A stretch of 50,091 bases of DNA from an uncultured Flavobacteriales bacterium (lineage in GTDB: Bacteria > Bacteroidota > Bacteroidia > Palsa-965): assembly GCA_903873905.1 (NCBI GenBank), contig CAIQQJ010000161.1, positions 1 to 50,091 on the forward strand, in the 5' to 3' direction. The stretch's first letter is position 1. Each line of letters begins with the position of its first letter. Both the position numbers and the translations under genes were made by a program. The notes beneath the pieces were generated by a model. That model saw only the letters and a list, made by a program, of their open reading frames with translations. It made no database searches and was not told where the DNA came from. This document shows, one piece after another, positions 42,855 to 50,012 of the stretch.

Positions 42855-43127
42855 TTACTTCTTTGGAGCTTTGATCAGCTTTTTGTCAACTGAATCCTGA
42901 TGTGCAGCAGCTGCAGCAGCATCAGCTGTTGCTTTAGCAGCAGCAGCGTCAGTAGCAGTTTTGATTGAATCTGCCATACGAGTTGAGTCAGCTGTGTGCT
43001 GAATGCGAGCCACTGAATCGGCTGCGTTGATTGAATCTTGCAATTTTTTGGCTGCTTCTGCAGCGCCTCCGCAAGAAACAAGAGCTGCCATACCGGCTAC
43101 AGCAGCAAATGCTAGAAACTTTTTCAT
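42855..43127 (-). CDS. Small Ala/Asp-rich lipoprotein
   Basis: The 90-residue protein has a lipoprotein signal (MAALVSC, Cys19). The mature part is almost only Ala, Asp, Ser, Lys, Thr and Gln, predicted to be one long helix with repeated ADS words (NAADSVAR, TADSTRMADSIKTA), ending in a basic KKLIKAPKK. It has its own TATCTTTG promoter (minus strand, 43168 to 43161) with a TTTG -33 element 21 bp upstream, and its own terminator. It is paralogous in style to the next gene. A structural role at the cell wall is possible but unproven. Confidence 0.75.
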   Translation of the reverse strand: MKKFLAFAAVAGMAALVSCGGAAEAAKKLQDSINAADSVARIQHTADSTRMADSIKTATDAAAAKATADAAAAAAHQDSVDKKLIKAPKK

Positions 43128-43160
43128 TTTGGTTGTTGGTTGTTTTGGTTAAAACTGGGG

Positions 43161-43193
43161 CAAAGATATATTAAGATTTAATTTAAGTGCAAA
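43161..43193 (-). promoter_or_regulatory. Promoter of the 90-residue lipoprotein gene
   Basis: On the minus strand, TTTG (43193 to 43190), a 21-bp spacer and TATCTTTG (43168 to 43161) give a full Bacteroidota promoter. Confidence 0.75.
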
Positions 43194-43237
43194 CTTTTGA
43201 GTTTTTTTTTAACAGGATAATGAACAAAATGAAAAAA

Positions 43238-43254
43238 AGGGGCTAAAAGCCCCC
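43238..43254 (-). terminator. Terminator of the 111-residue lipoprotein gene
   Basis: GGGGCT (43239-43244) pairs with AGCCCC (43248-43253); on the minus strand seven T follow the stem. Confidence 0.85.
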
Positions 43255-43286
43255 TTTTTGTTTCTAGCAATTGCAGATAATAAAAA

Positions 43287-43622
43287 TTAACCGCGACCGC
43301 CTGTTGCTTTTTTGTTTTCAATTTTTTGCTTAACAGGAGCAACCTTAGGCTTTGATGTTCCTTTTTTGCTTGTTGCAGCAGCCAAAGAATCAGCCATGTG
43401 AGTAGAATCAGCTTGACGCTTAGCTTCTGTAGCTGCAATAGCGCTATTAACTGAATCAGCTTTGTGAGTTGAGTCAGCTTTTGCTTGCATTGCAATAGTA
43501 GCAAGTGAATCAGCCATGTGTGCAGAGTCAGCTTTACGCTTTGCTTCTGCTTCTCCGTTGCCGCAAGAAGCAGCGAACATCGTCAATGCAGCAATAGCTG
43601 CGAACGAAAATACTTTTTTCAT
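43287..43622 (-). CDS. Small lipoprotein with repeated ADSxHxADS motif
   Basis: The 111-residue protein has a lipoprotein signal (TMFAASC, Cys20). The mature part contains three near copies of ADSxHxADS (ADSAHMADSLAT, ADSTHKADSVNS, ADSTHMADSLAA) spaced by Ala/Lys helices, then a basic Lys/Gly tail (KKATGGRG). The helix would have a regular face of Asp/Ser/His. It carries a TACATTTG -7 element (minus strand, 43659 to 43652) and a terminator. The pair resembles Lpp-type coiled-coil wall tethers in size and layout only. Confidence 0.75.
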   Translation of the reverse strand: MKKVFSFAAIAALTMFAASCGNGEAEAKRKADSAHMADSLATIAMQAKADSTHKADSVNSAIAATEAKRQADSTHMADSLAAATSKKGTSKPKVAPVKQKIENKKATGGRG

Positions 43623-43651
43623 TTTGTTTTGATAGTTTGGTTAACCGAGGG

Positions 43652-43659
43652 CAAATGTA
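43652..43659 (-). promoter_or_regulatory. -7 element of the 111-residue lipoprotein gene
   Basis: The minus strand reads TACATTTG, matching TAnnTTTG, about 29 bp before the ATG. Confidence 0.6.
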
Positions 43660-43767
43660 GAAATGTTTAGATAATTACCAAAAAATTTGGTTTGAAAGGA
43701 ATAGTGACTAATTTTGCACGACATTTTCTAAGCAACCCTCAAAAACATTAAAAAAAATTCAACAAAC

Positions 43768-44472
43768 ATGAAAAAACAATTAATTGCATTTGCTTCCATA
43801 GCTATGCTAGCAGGAGCCGTTTCATTCACTTCTTGTAAGAAAGCTGACACTACAGCTCCTACAATTACAATTACAGGTGGAAACACCATGGCTATTTCAT
43901 TAAACGGTACATATGTAGCACCTACAGTTACTGCAGCTGATGATGTTGATGGTGATATTTCCGCTAACGTAACTTTTTCAGGTACCGTTGACCCTAACCT
44001 AGTTGGAGTTTATACAGTTGCTTATTCTGTGGCAGATGCTGCTGGAAATACTGCAACTGAGAACCTTATCGTAACAGTAGCAAATGATGCAGAGAGTTTC
44101 CGTGGCGTTTATAATGTACATGATTCAGTTCCATTGTTAGCAGCATTCAACTACACAATCTTGGTTTCACCAAGTACAACTGTAAACAATCGTCTTGAAT
44201 TTGATGTTGCTAGCACATATGGATTTGCTTACTACACCAACAACACAAACATTTATGCAACTGTTTCAGGGCATTCTGTTGGTTCAACTGTAACTCTTCC
44301 TTCGCAAGTTGCGAATTCAATCGGTTCACTTAATGAAAACCACCAATTCACAGGATCAGGTACTGTACTTGCTACTTCACCTTTGATGAAATTTGGCCTC
44401 ACTTATGATGACAATAATCTTACCCAAGTTGCAACAGCTTATGGTTGTATCATGGTTCTTACACACCAATAA
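43768..44472 (+). CDS. Lipoprotein with DUF5011-type Ig-like domain
   Basis: The 234-residue protein has a lipoprotein signal (GAVSFTSC, Cys23). Residues about 30-112 form an Ig-like/DUF5011 domain: PTITITGGNTMAISLNGTY, then AADDVDGDISANVTFSG and VGVYTVAYSVADAAGNTATE. The remaining half is a beta-rich domain not recognised. Such proteins are surface or periplasmic and often linked to adhesion or polymer binding. A TAATTTTG -7 box lies at 43709-43716 and a terminator at 44491-44519. It is a single-gene unit. Confidence 0.8.
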   Translation: MKKQLIAFASIAMLAGAVSFTSCKKADTTAPTITITGGNTMAISLNGTYVAPTVTAADDVDGDISANVTFSGTVDPNLVGVYTVAYSVADAAGNTATENLIVTVANDAESFRGVYNVHDSVPLLAAFNYTILVSPSTTVNNRLEFDVASTYGFAYYTNNTNIYATVSGHSVGSTVTLPSQVANSIGSLNENHQFTGSGTVLATSPLMKFGLTYDDNNLTQVATAYGCIMVLTHQ

Positions 44473-44490
44473 TATTTATCTTATTTCTGC

Positions 44491-44519
44491 AAAAATCCCG
44501 GTTAATCGCCGGGATTTTT
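44491..44519. terminator. Terminator after the DUF5011 lipoprotein
   Basis: AAAAATCCCGG (44491-44501) and CCGGGATTTTT (44509-44519) form an 11-bp stem with a 7-nt loop. Confidence 0.87.
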
Positions 44520-44568
44520 GCTTTAATGCGTTTTTATTGTCTGTTTTCCTGATTCCAAGAATTTCCTT

Positions 44569-44907
44569 ATGACCAAAAAGAATAATGATGGGGGTTTTAT
44601 TTATTCCACCAACCCTAATTTTAAAATCGGCCTGCAACAGGAAGGAGCGGCTGGTTCAATTCCTCCAAACCAACAGGATCTTCGCATTCACCTCGACCGA
44701 CTTGGAGGTAGTAAGGTTGTCACAAGGATTGTCGGATATATTGGTAGTGAAGAAGAACTAGAAAAAATGGGGCGAATGCTTAAGCAAAAATGTGGTGTTG
44801 GTGGTACTGTAAAAGATAAAGTCATTCTTATTCAAGGAGATCATAGAGAAAAAATCTTGGTGATTTTGACAAAAGATGGCTTTAAGGCGAAAAAAGCTGG
44901 CGGATAA
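44569..44907 (+). CDS. SUI1/YciH-type translation factor
   Basis: The 112-residue protein has a disordered N terminus (about 1-35) and a SUI1 domain (about 40-110): LRIHLDRLGGSKVVTRIVGY, then LEKMGRMLKQKCGVGGTVKD, VILIQGDHREKIL and FKAKKAGG. It is the bacterial homologue of eIF1, thought to act in start-site fidelity or ribosome handling. It is probably cotranscribed with the CoA-transferase gene 26 bp downstream. The role in this organism is not known. Confidence 0.9.
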   Translation: MTKKNNDGGFIYSTNPNFKIGLQQEGAAGSIPPNQQDLRIHLDRLGGSKVVTRIVGYIGSEEELEKMGRMLKQKCGVGGTVKDKVILIQGDHREKILVILTKDGFKAKKAGG

Positions 44908-44933
44908 TAAAAAAACTAGCAAAGCCATACAAC

Positions 44934-45983
44934 ATGGAAAAACCATTTGAAGGATTAAAAGTTATTGAACTTGCCAGTGTACTTGCTGGTCCTGCCGTGG
45001 GAATGTTTTTTGCTGAGTTGGGGGCGAAGGTTCTTAAAATCGAGAATCCATTGACAGGTGGCGACATTACTCGACAATGGAAAGGTTCTGAGGAAAATAA
45101 AGAGAGTAGTCTTTCCGCCTATTATCAATCTGTTAATTGGGGAAAAGAAATTTTGTTCATTGATATTTCGACCCAATCAGGTTATGATCAATTATTGAAA
45201 CTTCTAGAAAATGCTGATATCCTGCTTACAAATTTCAAGGCAGGTGATGCGCAAAAATTTAAGCTAGCTTTTAATAATTTATCTGAAAAATTTCCAAAAC
45301 TCATATGCGCAAACTTAAGTGGCTATAACGAAAATGACCCTAGACCCGCATTTGATTTGGTAATGCAAGCAGAAACAGGATTCATGAGTATGAACGGCAC
45401 ACCTGACAGCGGTCCTCTTAAAATGCCCGTTGCTTTTATTGATCTGATGGCTGCACATCAATTAAAAGAAGGAATTCTCACAGCCCTTTATTTGCGCGAA
45501 AAAAATGGGATTGGAAATTCCATTCATGTTTCTTTGTTTGATTCAGCAATTGCTTCGTTGGCAAATCAAGCAAGTAATTTTCTGATTACGGGTAATTCAC
45601 CTCAACTCATGGGATCTCTACATCCAAACATTGCTCCTTATGGAGAAACGTTTTTATGTGCAGATGCTCGATTTATTGTTTTGGCTATCGGAACAGAAAA
45701 GCAATTTTCTCAATTCTGCACAGCAATTGAAAAGCCTGAATTAATCGATAATCCCAAATTTTGTGATAATGCTTCTAGGGTATTGAACCGTAACGAATTG
45801 CAGGAACATATTAGCGGCTTCTTTCAAAATAGAATTGCAACACAAGCCTCATCAATTCTAGCAAGAGCAGGGGTTCCAGCTGCAATTGTGAGGTCAGTTT
45901 CAGACGTTTTACAATCAGAAGAGGTTAATTGTCTATTGCTCGACAACAAACTTGTCAGAACAGCCATTTTCAAATTAAATTAG
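44934..45983 (+). CDS. CaiB/BaiF family CoA transferase
   Basis: The 349-residue class III CoA transferase starts with the family motif FEGLKVIELASVLAGPAVGMFFAELGAKVLKIENP. It contains ANLSGYNENDPRPAFDLVMQAETGFMSMNG, whose Asp in AFDLV is the expected catalytic residue, and LREKNGIGNSIHVSLFDSAIA. It moves CoA between carboxylic acids; substrates cannot be told. It is slightly shorter than many relatives (about 380-400), and its C terminus ends without the usual extra helix, but no frameshift is evident. Confidence 0.88.
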   Translation: MEKPFEGLKVIELASVLAGPAVGMFFAELGAKVLKIENPLTGGDITRQWKGSEENKESSLSAYYQSVNWGKEILFIDISTQSGYDQLLKLLENADILLTNFKAGDAQKFKLAFNNLSEKFPKLICANLSGYNENDPRPAFDLVMQAETGFMSMNGTPDSGPLKMPVAFIDLMAAHQLKEGILTALYLREKNGIGNSIHVSLFDSAIASLANQASNFLITGNSPQLMGSLHPNIAPYGETFLCADARFIVLAIGTEKQFSQFCTAIEKPELIDNPKFCDNASRVLNRNELQEHISGFFQNRIATQASSILARAGVPAAIVRSVSDVLQSEEVNCLLLDNKLVRTAIFKLN

Positions 45984-46028
45984 AAATTCGTTTATTTTTA
46001 CTAGGCTATTCTGAAATACCTTTTTATG

Positions 46029-46036
46029 TATATTTG
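46029..46036 (+). promoter_or_regulatory. -7 element of the DUF6089-like gene
   Basis: TATATTTG matches TAnnTTTG. It supports a transcription start near 46041-46043 and hence the GTG start at 46064 and not the upstream ATG at 45929. Confidence 0.6.
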
Positions 46037-46063
46037 TATCTATCCATTAACATCCGCCATATC

Positions 46064-46987
46064 GTGCAGAAACGATTTCTGTTGATTTTGATTGTAATTC
46101 TCCCTCTGTTGGCAAGTGCCCAAAGGAATAAAAAGTATCGTTGGGAACTCGGAGCTGATCTAGGAGCTACCAATTTTCTAGGTGATTTAGGTGGTGCAAA
46201 TCAAATTGGAACTCACTTCGCAAAGGATCTTGAGCTTTCGCTTACCCAGCCAGCACTCGGTGTTCATATTCGTTATAGATCAAATCGATATGTTGGATAT
46301 CGTGCGGATTTCAAGTATGGTAAGGTTAGTGGTAATGATGCACTTACCACGGAAAAATATCGTCACAACCGTAATTTGTATTTCAAATCGAATATTTTTG
46401 AATTTTCTACAACACTTGAATTTTATTTATCCAAGGAGCGTGCAGGCCATGTTTACAATTATAAAAAGTTAAGAGGATTGAGACATATCGATGCGCAGGA
46501 GTATTTTTTTATAGGTATTGGTGGCTTTTACTACAACCCGAAGGCTAATCTAAATGGCCAATATATTGCATTACGGCCTTTGCATACGGAAGGATTGGGC
46601 TTGAAACCCGGCACCAAACAATATTCTCTTTATAGCGTTTGTATTCCTATGGGATTAGGATTTAAGTATGGAATCAACCGCAGATGGAGTGTTGGATTGG
46701 AATATGGCCTACGTCTGACTTTCACTGATTACATTGATGATGTCAGCACTGTATATGTTGACCCAGCTCTACTTTATGCAAGCATGGACCCTGCAACTGC
46801 TGCGGTAGCCGCTTCTTTTGCAAATCCAGGTGGGCATGAAATTAATGCTATCGATAATGGAGGAGTTGATCCAACTGGGGTAAACCAGCAGCGTGGAGAT
46901 TCCGTTCACAATGATGCCTACATGTTCATGTGCGTTACTGTCAATTACAAACTTGGGAAAATCAGAAAAACCCATTCCAAGTTCTAG
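46064..46987 (+). CDS. DUF6089-like outer membrane barrel protein
   Basis: This is a 307-residue protein if translation starts at GTG 46064; the frame is open back to an ATG at 45929, but that would bury the signal peptide and precede the promoter. The signal is QKRFLLILIVILPLLASAQ. The mature protein opens RWELGADLGATNFLGDLGGA and has barrel strands ALGVHIRYRSNRYVGYRADFKYG, FSTTLEFYLSKE, YFFIGIGGFYYNPKA and WSVGLEYGLRLTFTDYIDD. DUF6089 proteins are Bacteroidota barrels; some relatives belong to the type IX secretion/gliding set. A role there is possible, not shown. Confidence 0.8.
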   Translation: MQKRFLLILIVILPLLASAQRNKKYRWELGADLGATNFLGDLGGANQIGTHFAKDLELSLTQPALGVHIRYRSNRYVGYRADFKYGKVSGNDALTTEKYRHNRNLYFKSNIFEFSTTLEFYLSKERAGHVYNYKKLRGLRHIDAQEYFFIGIGGFYYNPKANLNGQYIALRPLHTEGLGLKPGTKQYSLYSVCIPMGLGFKYGINRRWSVGLEYGLRLTFTDYIDDVSTVYVDPALLYASMDPATAAVAASFANPGGHEINAIDNGGVDPTGVNQQRGDSVHNDAYMFMCVTVNYKLGKIRKTHSKF

Positions 46988-46997
46988 CATTCGTTTT

Positions 46998-47429
46998 ATG
47001 CGATTGCAAATACCTATTACTTCCCTAGATTTCGAAAAGTATTACCAATTGCGGTGGGAAATTTTGCGTAAACCTTGGAATCAACCAAAGGGTACGGAGA
47101 AAGATGATTCGGAAAATTCTTCCTTTCACTTAATGGCTTTGAATGATGAGATGGAATGTATTGGTGTTAGCCGTCTCCAGAAGAATACAAGGGAAGAAGC
47201 TCAAATACGTTTTATGGGTATTCGTGGTGACCAGCAGGGAAAAGGTGTTGGAAAACTTTTGATGGCAGCGCTGGAACAAAAAGCAAAGGAAGATGGAGTA
47301 AGAAAAATCATTCTACAGGCACGTGAAAATGCCGTTCCCTTTTATTTATCCTTAGGATATAAGCAAATCGAAAAAACTTTTTTGCTTTGGGATATTATTC
47401 AACATTACAAAATGGAAAAAGAAATTTGA
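46998..47429 (+). CDS. GNAT family N-acetyltransferase
   Basis: This is a 143-residue protein from the ATG at 46998; a longer frame runs back into the preceding gene and is not credible. The acetyl-CoA motif is IRFMGIRGDQQGKGVGKLLM (about 75-94; R/Q-x-x-G-x-G), followed by IILQARENAVPFYLSLGYKQI. This is a small single-domain GNAT. It begins 10 bp after the barrel gene and may be cotranscribed. The acceptor substrate is unknown. Confidence 0.88.
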   Translation: MRLQIPITSLDFEKYYQLRWEILRKPWNQPKGTEKDDSENSSFHLMALNDEMECIGVSRLQKNTREEAQIRFMGIRGDQQGKGVGKLLMAALEQKAKEDGVRKIILQARENAVPFYLSLGYKQIEKTFLLWDIIQHYKMEKEI

Positions 47430-47458
47430 TTGGTATTTTAAAAAAGTTCAACGCCAAA

Positions 47459-48016
47459 TCATTTTGAAGTAGGTAGCTCACTTCGTATAAGTTTGATGAT
47501 TTTATTTATTTCCATCTCACTCAACTTAAATCCAATTGCAATTTCTTTATCCTCGCAATTAAATGCAATAGAATCACAATCTATATTCCAATAATCACCG
47601 CCTACTTTTTTTAACCACTCGGGAGTTTTTTCCCCATACTTGCGGATATTATTTATTCTTTCAAGTTCAAAATCCAGCACCCATCCCCCGCCCTTTACAT
47701 CGCGTTTATAAAATAATTTCCCATCCTTTATTTTAATTAACTCCTTGCCTGACAATTGCCAAAGGAATGATTTACCAATTACATAACTGAAATAGGCCCA
47801 GAATGCAAACCATATCAGAATAAACATTTTCGTATTGTGATCTTCAATCCGGAAATAATTTATCCCAATTAAAACTCCTCCAATAATCCACAGACCAAAA
47901 ATAATTCCAATGTTTTTTGCCTTCGTTCTGTCTTCCGCAGATGAAATGACGATACTCAGTTCGTTTTCATTTTTTACAAATGAAGCGCGTTTTGAAATGG
48001 AAGTTATTTCGCTCAT
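47459..48016 (-). CDS. Two-TM hypothetical membrane protein
   Basis: The 185-residue protein has two neighbouring membrane helices (about 36-54 and 64-82: IGIIFGLWIIGGVLIGINYF and MFILIWFAFWAYFSYVIGKS). A soluble beta-rich C-terminal part follows (ELIKIKDGKLFYKRDVKGGG), with a final helix LSEMEINKIIKLIRSEL. The layout recalls small PH-like membrane proteins. Its start overlaps the aroQ stop by 4 bp (ATGA), so it is translated with aroQ. Function unknown. Confidence 0.78.
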   Translation of the reverse strand: MSEITSISKRASFVKNENELSIVISSAEDRTKAKNIGIIFGLWIIGGVLIGINYFRIEDHNTKMFILIWFAFWAYFSYVIGKSFLWQLSGKELIKIKDGKLFYKRDVKGGGWVLDFELERINNIRKYGEKTPEWLKKVGGDYWNIDCDSIAFNCEDKEIAIGFKLSEMEINKIIKLIRSELPTSK

Positions 48017-48435
48017 GAAATTTTCATAAATGCTTCGACTGCCAATCGATATCCGTCTAACCCTAAGCCACAGATACTTCCAATTGCATGGGGTGCGATA
48101 TAGGAAACGTGGCGAAATTCCTCTCGAGCAAAAATATTAGAAATGTGCACTTCAATGACTCTCGTTCTGATTCCAGCTACAGCATCTCCAATTGCAATGG
48201 AAGTATGTGTGTATGCGCCAGGATTGAAAATTATTCCATCATGGGAAAAGCCGCATTCATGTAATTTATTGATCAACTCTCCTTCCACGTTGCTTTGGAA
48301 ATAATCAAAGTTAACTTGAGGAAAATTATTTTTCAATTCAACAAAAAAATCTTCAAAGGAAGCATGACCATAAATTTCAGGTTCGCGTTTACCAAGAAGA
48401 TTTAAGTTTGGTCCATTAAGAATGAGAATTCGCAT
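48013..48435 (-). CDS. aroQ: Type II 3-dehydroquinate dehydratase
   Basis: AroQ converts 3-dehydroquinate to 3-dehydroshikimate. The 140-residue protein has the signatures ILNGPNLNLLGKREPEIYG (Tyr22 near the flexible loop), FNPGAYTHTSIAIGDAV and EVHISNIFAREEFRHVSYI with the catalytic His. Length is canonical. It overlaps the downstream membrane-protein gene. A TACTTTTA box (minus strand, 48447 to 48440) ends 4 nt before the canonical ATG, so the mRNA may be leaderless. Confidence 0.95.
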   Translation of the reverse strand: MRILILNGPNLNLLGKREPEIYGHASFEDFFVELKNNFPQVNFDYFQSNVEGELINKLHECGFSHDGIIFNPGAYTHTSIAIGDAVAGIRTRVIEVHISNIFAREEFRHVSYIAPHAIGSICGLGLDGYRLAVEAFMKIS

Positions 48436-48439
48436 ACCG

Positions 48440-48447
48440 TAAAAGTA
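48440..48447 (-). promoter_or_regulatory. -7-like element abutting aroQ
   Basis: The minus strand reads TACTTTTA, one mismatch to TAnnTTTG, 4 nt before the aroQ ATG. Confidence 0.4.
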
Positions 48448-48575
48448 GTGCTTAGTTCGGAGTTTTTAGTTCGGAGAAAAATAATTCCCATAATCTCCGA
48501 ACGAATAACTAAGCACGTTGCGTGACAGGAAATTCTATAAAGATTTCATTTCCTAAAATCTCCGAACTAAAAACT
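48448..48575. repeat. AGTTCGGAG inverted repeat between aroQ and xerD
   Basis: AGTTTTTAGTTCGGAG (48461-48476) is the exact inverse of CTCCGAACTAAAAACT (48560-48575). GTGCTTAGTT (48448-48457) is the inverse of AACTAAGCAC (48507-48516). The 12-nt core AGTTTTTAGTTC is also found at 27229 and, inverted, at 27267. Confidence 0.75.
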
Positions 48576-48586
48576 AACTTCGCACC

Positions 48587-49486
48587 ATGTCATGGAAATC
48601 GGATATTCTTGGATTCAAAACATATTTACGTTTGGAAAAATCCCTTTCTGCAAATACCATTGAGGCATATGTTCATGATATTGAAAAACTCGTTCAATTT
48701 TTGGATTACACCAATGTAGGCTTGGGTGCAACGCAATTGAAAACAGAACACTTGCGCAATTTTTTGAAATGGGTGAATGAATTGGGAATGACTGCCACTT
48801 CACAAGCAAGAATTCTCTCTGGACTTCATGCATTTTACAAATATCTTCTCGTAGAAAACCAAACCAATTCGGATCCAACAGAATTGGTTGATGCACCAAA
48901 AACAGGAAGGAAACTTCCCGACACATTGAGCAAGGAAGATGTGGAAATATTATTGGAATCAGTTGATCGATCAAGTCCTGAAGGTGAAAGGAATCGTGCA
49001 ATGTTGGAAACTCTTTATTCTTGCGGATTGCGTGTTTCTGAATTGGTGAATTTGAAAATATCAGATGTGTTTCCTAAAGAATCGTACATCCGCGTTATTG
49101 GCAAAGGAAATAAAGAAAGATTGGTTCCCATTGGCAGAATAGCTTTGAAACACATTCACCTGTATCGCGAAACCGTGCGCATTTTGGTTCCCATTCAGAA
49201 AGGTGAAGAGGATATTTTATTTCTGAATCGCCGAGGAAAGAGATTGACTCGGGTGATGGTTTTTACAATTATTAAAAATCTTGTGCAGAAATGTGGAATT
49301 AAAAAAACAGTGAGTCCGCATACATTCCGACATTCATTCGCCACGCATCTTGTGGAAGGCGGTGCCGATTTGAGAGCCGTTCAGGAAATGTTAGGGCATG
49401 AATCTATAACCACAACAGAAATTTACACACATATCGATCGGACATTTTTGAAGGAACAGGTTTTGAAATTTCATCCGAGATCATAA
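48587..49486 (+). CDS. xerD: Site-specific tyrosine recombinase XerD
   Basis: The 299-residue recombinase has an N-terminal SAM-like core-binding domain (about 1-100) and a catalytic domain with all expected residues: Arg149 (CGLRVSELVNL), Lys173 (GKGNKERLVP), His245 and Arg248 (HTFRHSFATHL), His271 (MLGHES) and Tyr280 (EIYTHI). It resolves chromosome dimers at dif, together with XerC or alone. Length is that of XerD, and aroQ-xerD neighbourhoods are common in Bacteroidota. A TAACTTCG box (48575-48582) lies 4 nt before the ATG. No dif site was identified in the window. Confidence 0.92.
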   Translation: MSWKSDILGFKTYLRLEKSLSANTIEAYVHDIEKLVQFLDYTNVGLGATQLKTEHLRNFLKWVNELGMTATSQARILSGLHAFYKYLLVENQTNSDPTELVDAPKTGRKLPDTLSKEDVEILLESVDRSSPEGERNRAMLETLYSCGLRVSELVNLKISDVFPKESYIRVIGKGNKERLVPIGRIALKHIHLYRETVRILVPIQKGEEDILFLNRRGKRLTRVMVFTIIKNLVQKCGIKKTVSPHTFRHSFATHLVEGGADLRAVQEMLGHESITTTEIYTHIDRTFLKEQVLKFHPRS

Positions 49487-49708
49487 TTGGAAAACCAAAA
49501 AATCGAGTTCCACATTTTTATTCCTAGGTATAATTTTTTCAACCACTAAGTGCCAACTTACAGCTGCCTTATGTGTGACTTTCTCTCGATAGCTTTCTAA
49601 ATTGATTGGGCTATGCACTGTATTCGTCATAAATTTTATTGCAAAAATTAGCTGGTTCAAACTGGGGCCATTCTCCTGAAAGGTCCCATTATAAGGCGAT
49701 ACTTTCCT
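49481..49708 (-). pseudogene. Possible remnant reading frame after xerD
   Basis: On the minus strand a frame is open for 75 codons to a TGA at 49483. It reads KVSPYNGTFQENG, later REKVTHKAAVSWHLVVEKII, and looks protein-like. There is no start codon at its beginning; the only ATG (49630) would give 49 residues. Its stop falls within the last codons of xerD. It may be a decayed gene end or chance. The rest of the 49487-49884 gap holds nothing recognised. Confidence 0.25.
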
Positions 49709-49884
49709 TCACGCTAAAACTATTGAAATCAATAATTATCATGAGAATGTGAAAAACAAACCAAATACTGCTTTTCATTGAAGGCATTCCAGCAAAGTTA
49801 ATCGGTATCGAATCACTGAAACCCACTGAAATCAACTATTTCAGGCAATTTTAAATCATTTGTCAGTTATTTCACAAGAAGAAT

Positions 49885-49892
49885 TATCTTTG
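49885..49892 (+). promoter_or_regulatory. -7 element of the tRNA-Arg gene
   Basis: TATCTTTG, with TTTG at 49859-49862 as -33 element 22 bp upstream. The tRNA begins 14 nt later, leaving a short 5' leader. Confidence 0.7.
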
Positions 49893-49905
49893 CACCCACG
49901 AAAAC

Positions 49906-49979
49906 GGTTATGTAGCTCAACTGGATAGAGCACCTCACTACGGATGAGGAGGTTTGGGGTTCGAATCCCTACATGACCA
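49906..49979 (+). tRNA. tRNA-Arg (anticodon ACG)
   Basis: The 74-nt sequence folds as a cloverleaf. The acceptor GGTTATG pairs with CATGACC (49972-49978; one G-U). The D arm is GCTC/GAGC. The anticodon arm is CCTCA/TGAGG with loop CTACGGA, so the anticodon is ACG. The T arm is TGGGG/CCCTA with TTCGAAT. The discriminator is A and the CCA end is not encoded. Confidence 0.95.
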
Positions 49980-49984
49980 CAAAT

Positions 49985-50012
49985 AAAAGCCACACAAATC
50001 TGTGTGGCTTTT
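49985..50012 (+). terminator. Terminator of the tRNA-Arg gene
   Basis: AAAAGCCACACA (49985-49996) and TGTGTGGCTTTT (50001-50012) form a 12-bp stem with a 4-nt loop and further T. Confidence 0.88.

Noticed and set aside
45929-46063. Longer N terminus for the DUF6089-like protein
   Set aside because: It overlaps the CoA transferase gene and precedes the -7 element; a signal peptide begins only at the GTG at 46064.
46893-46997. Longer N terminus for the GNAT protein
   Set aside because: It overlaps the preceding barrel gene, and the GNAT fold starts at the ATG at 46998.
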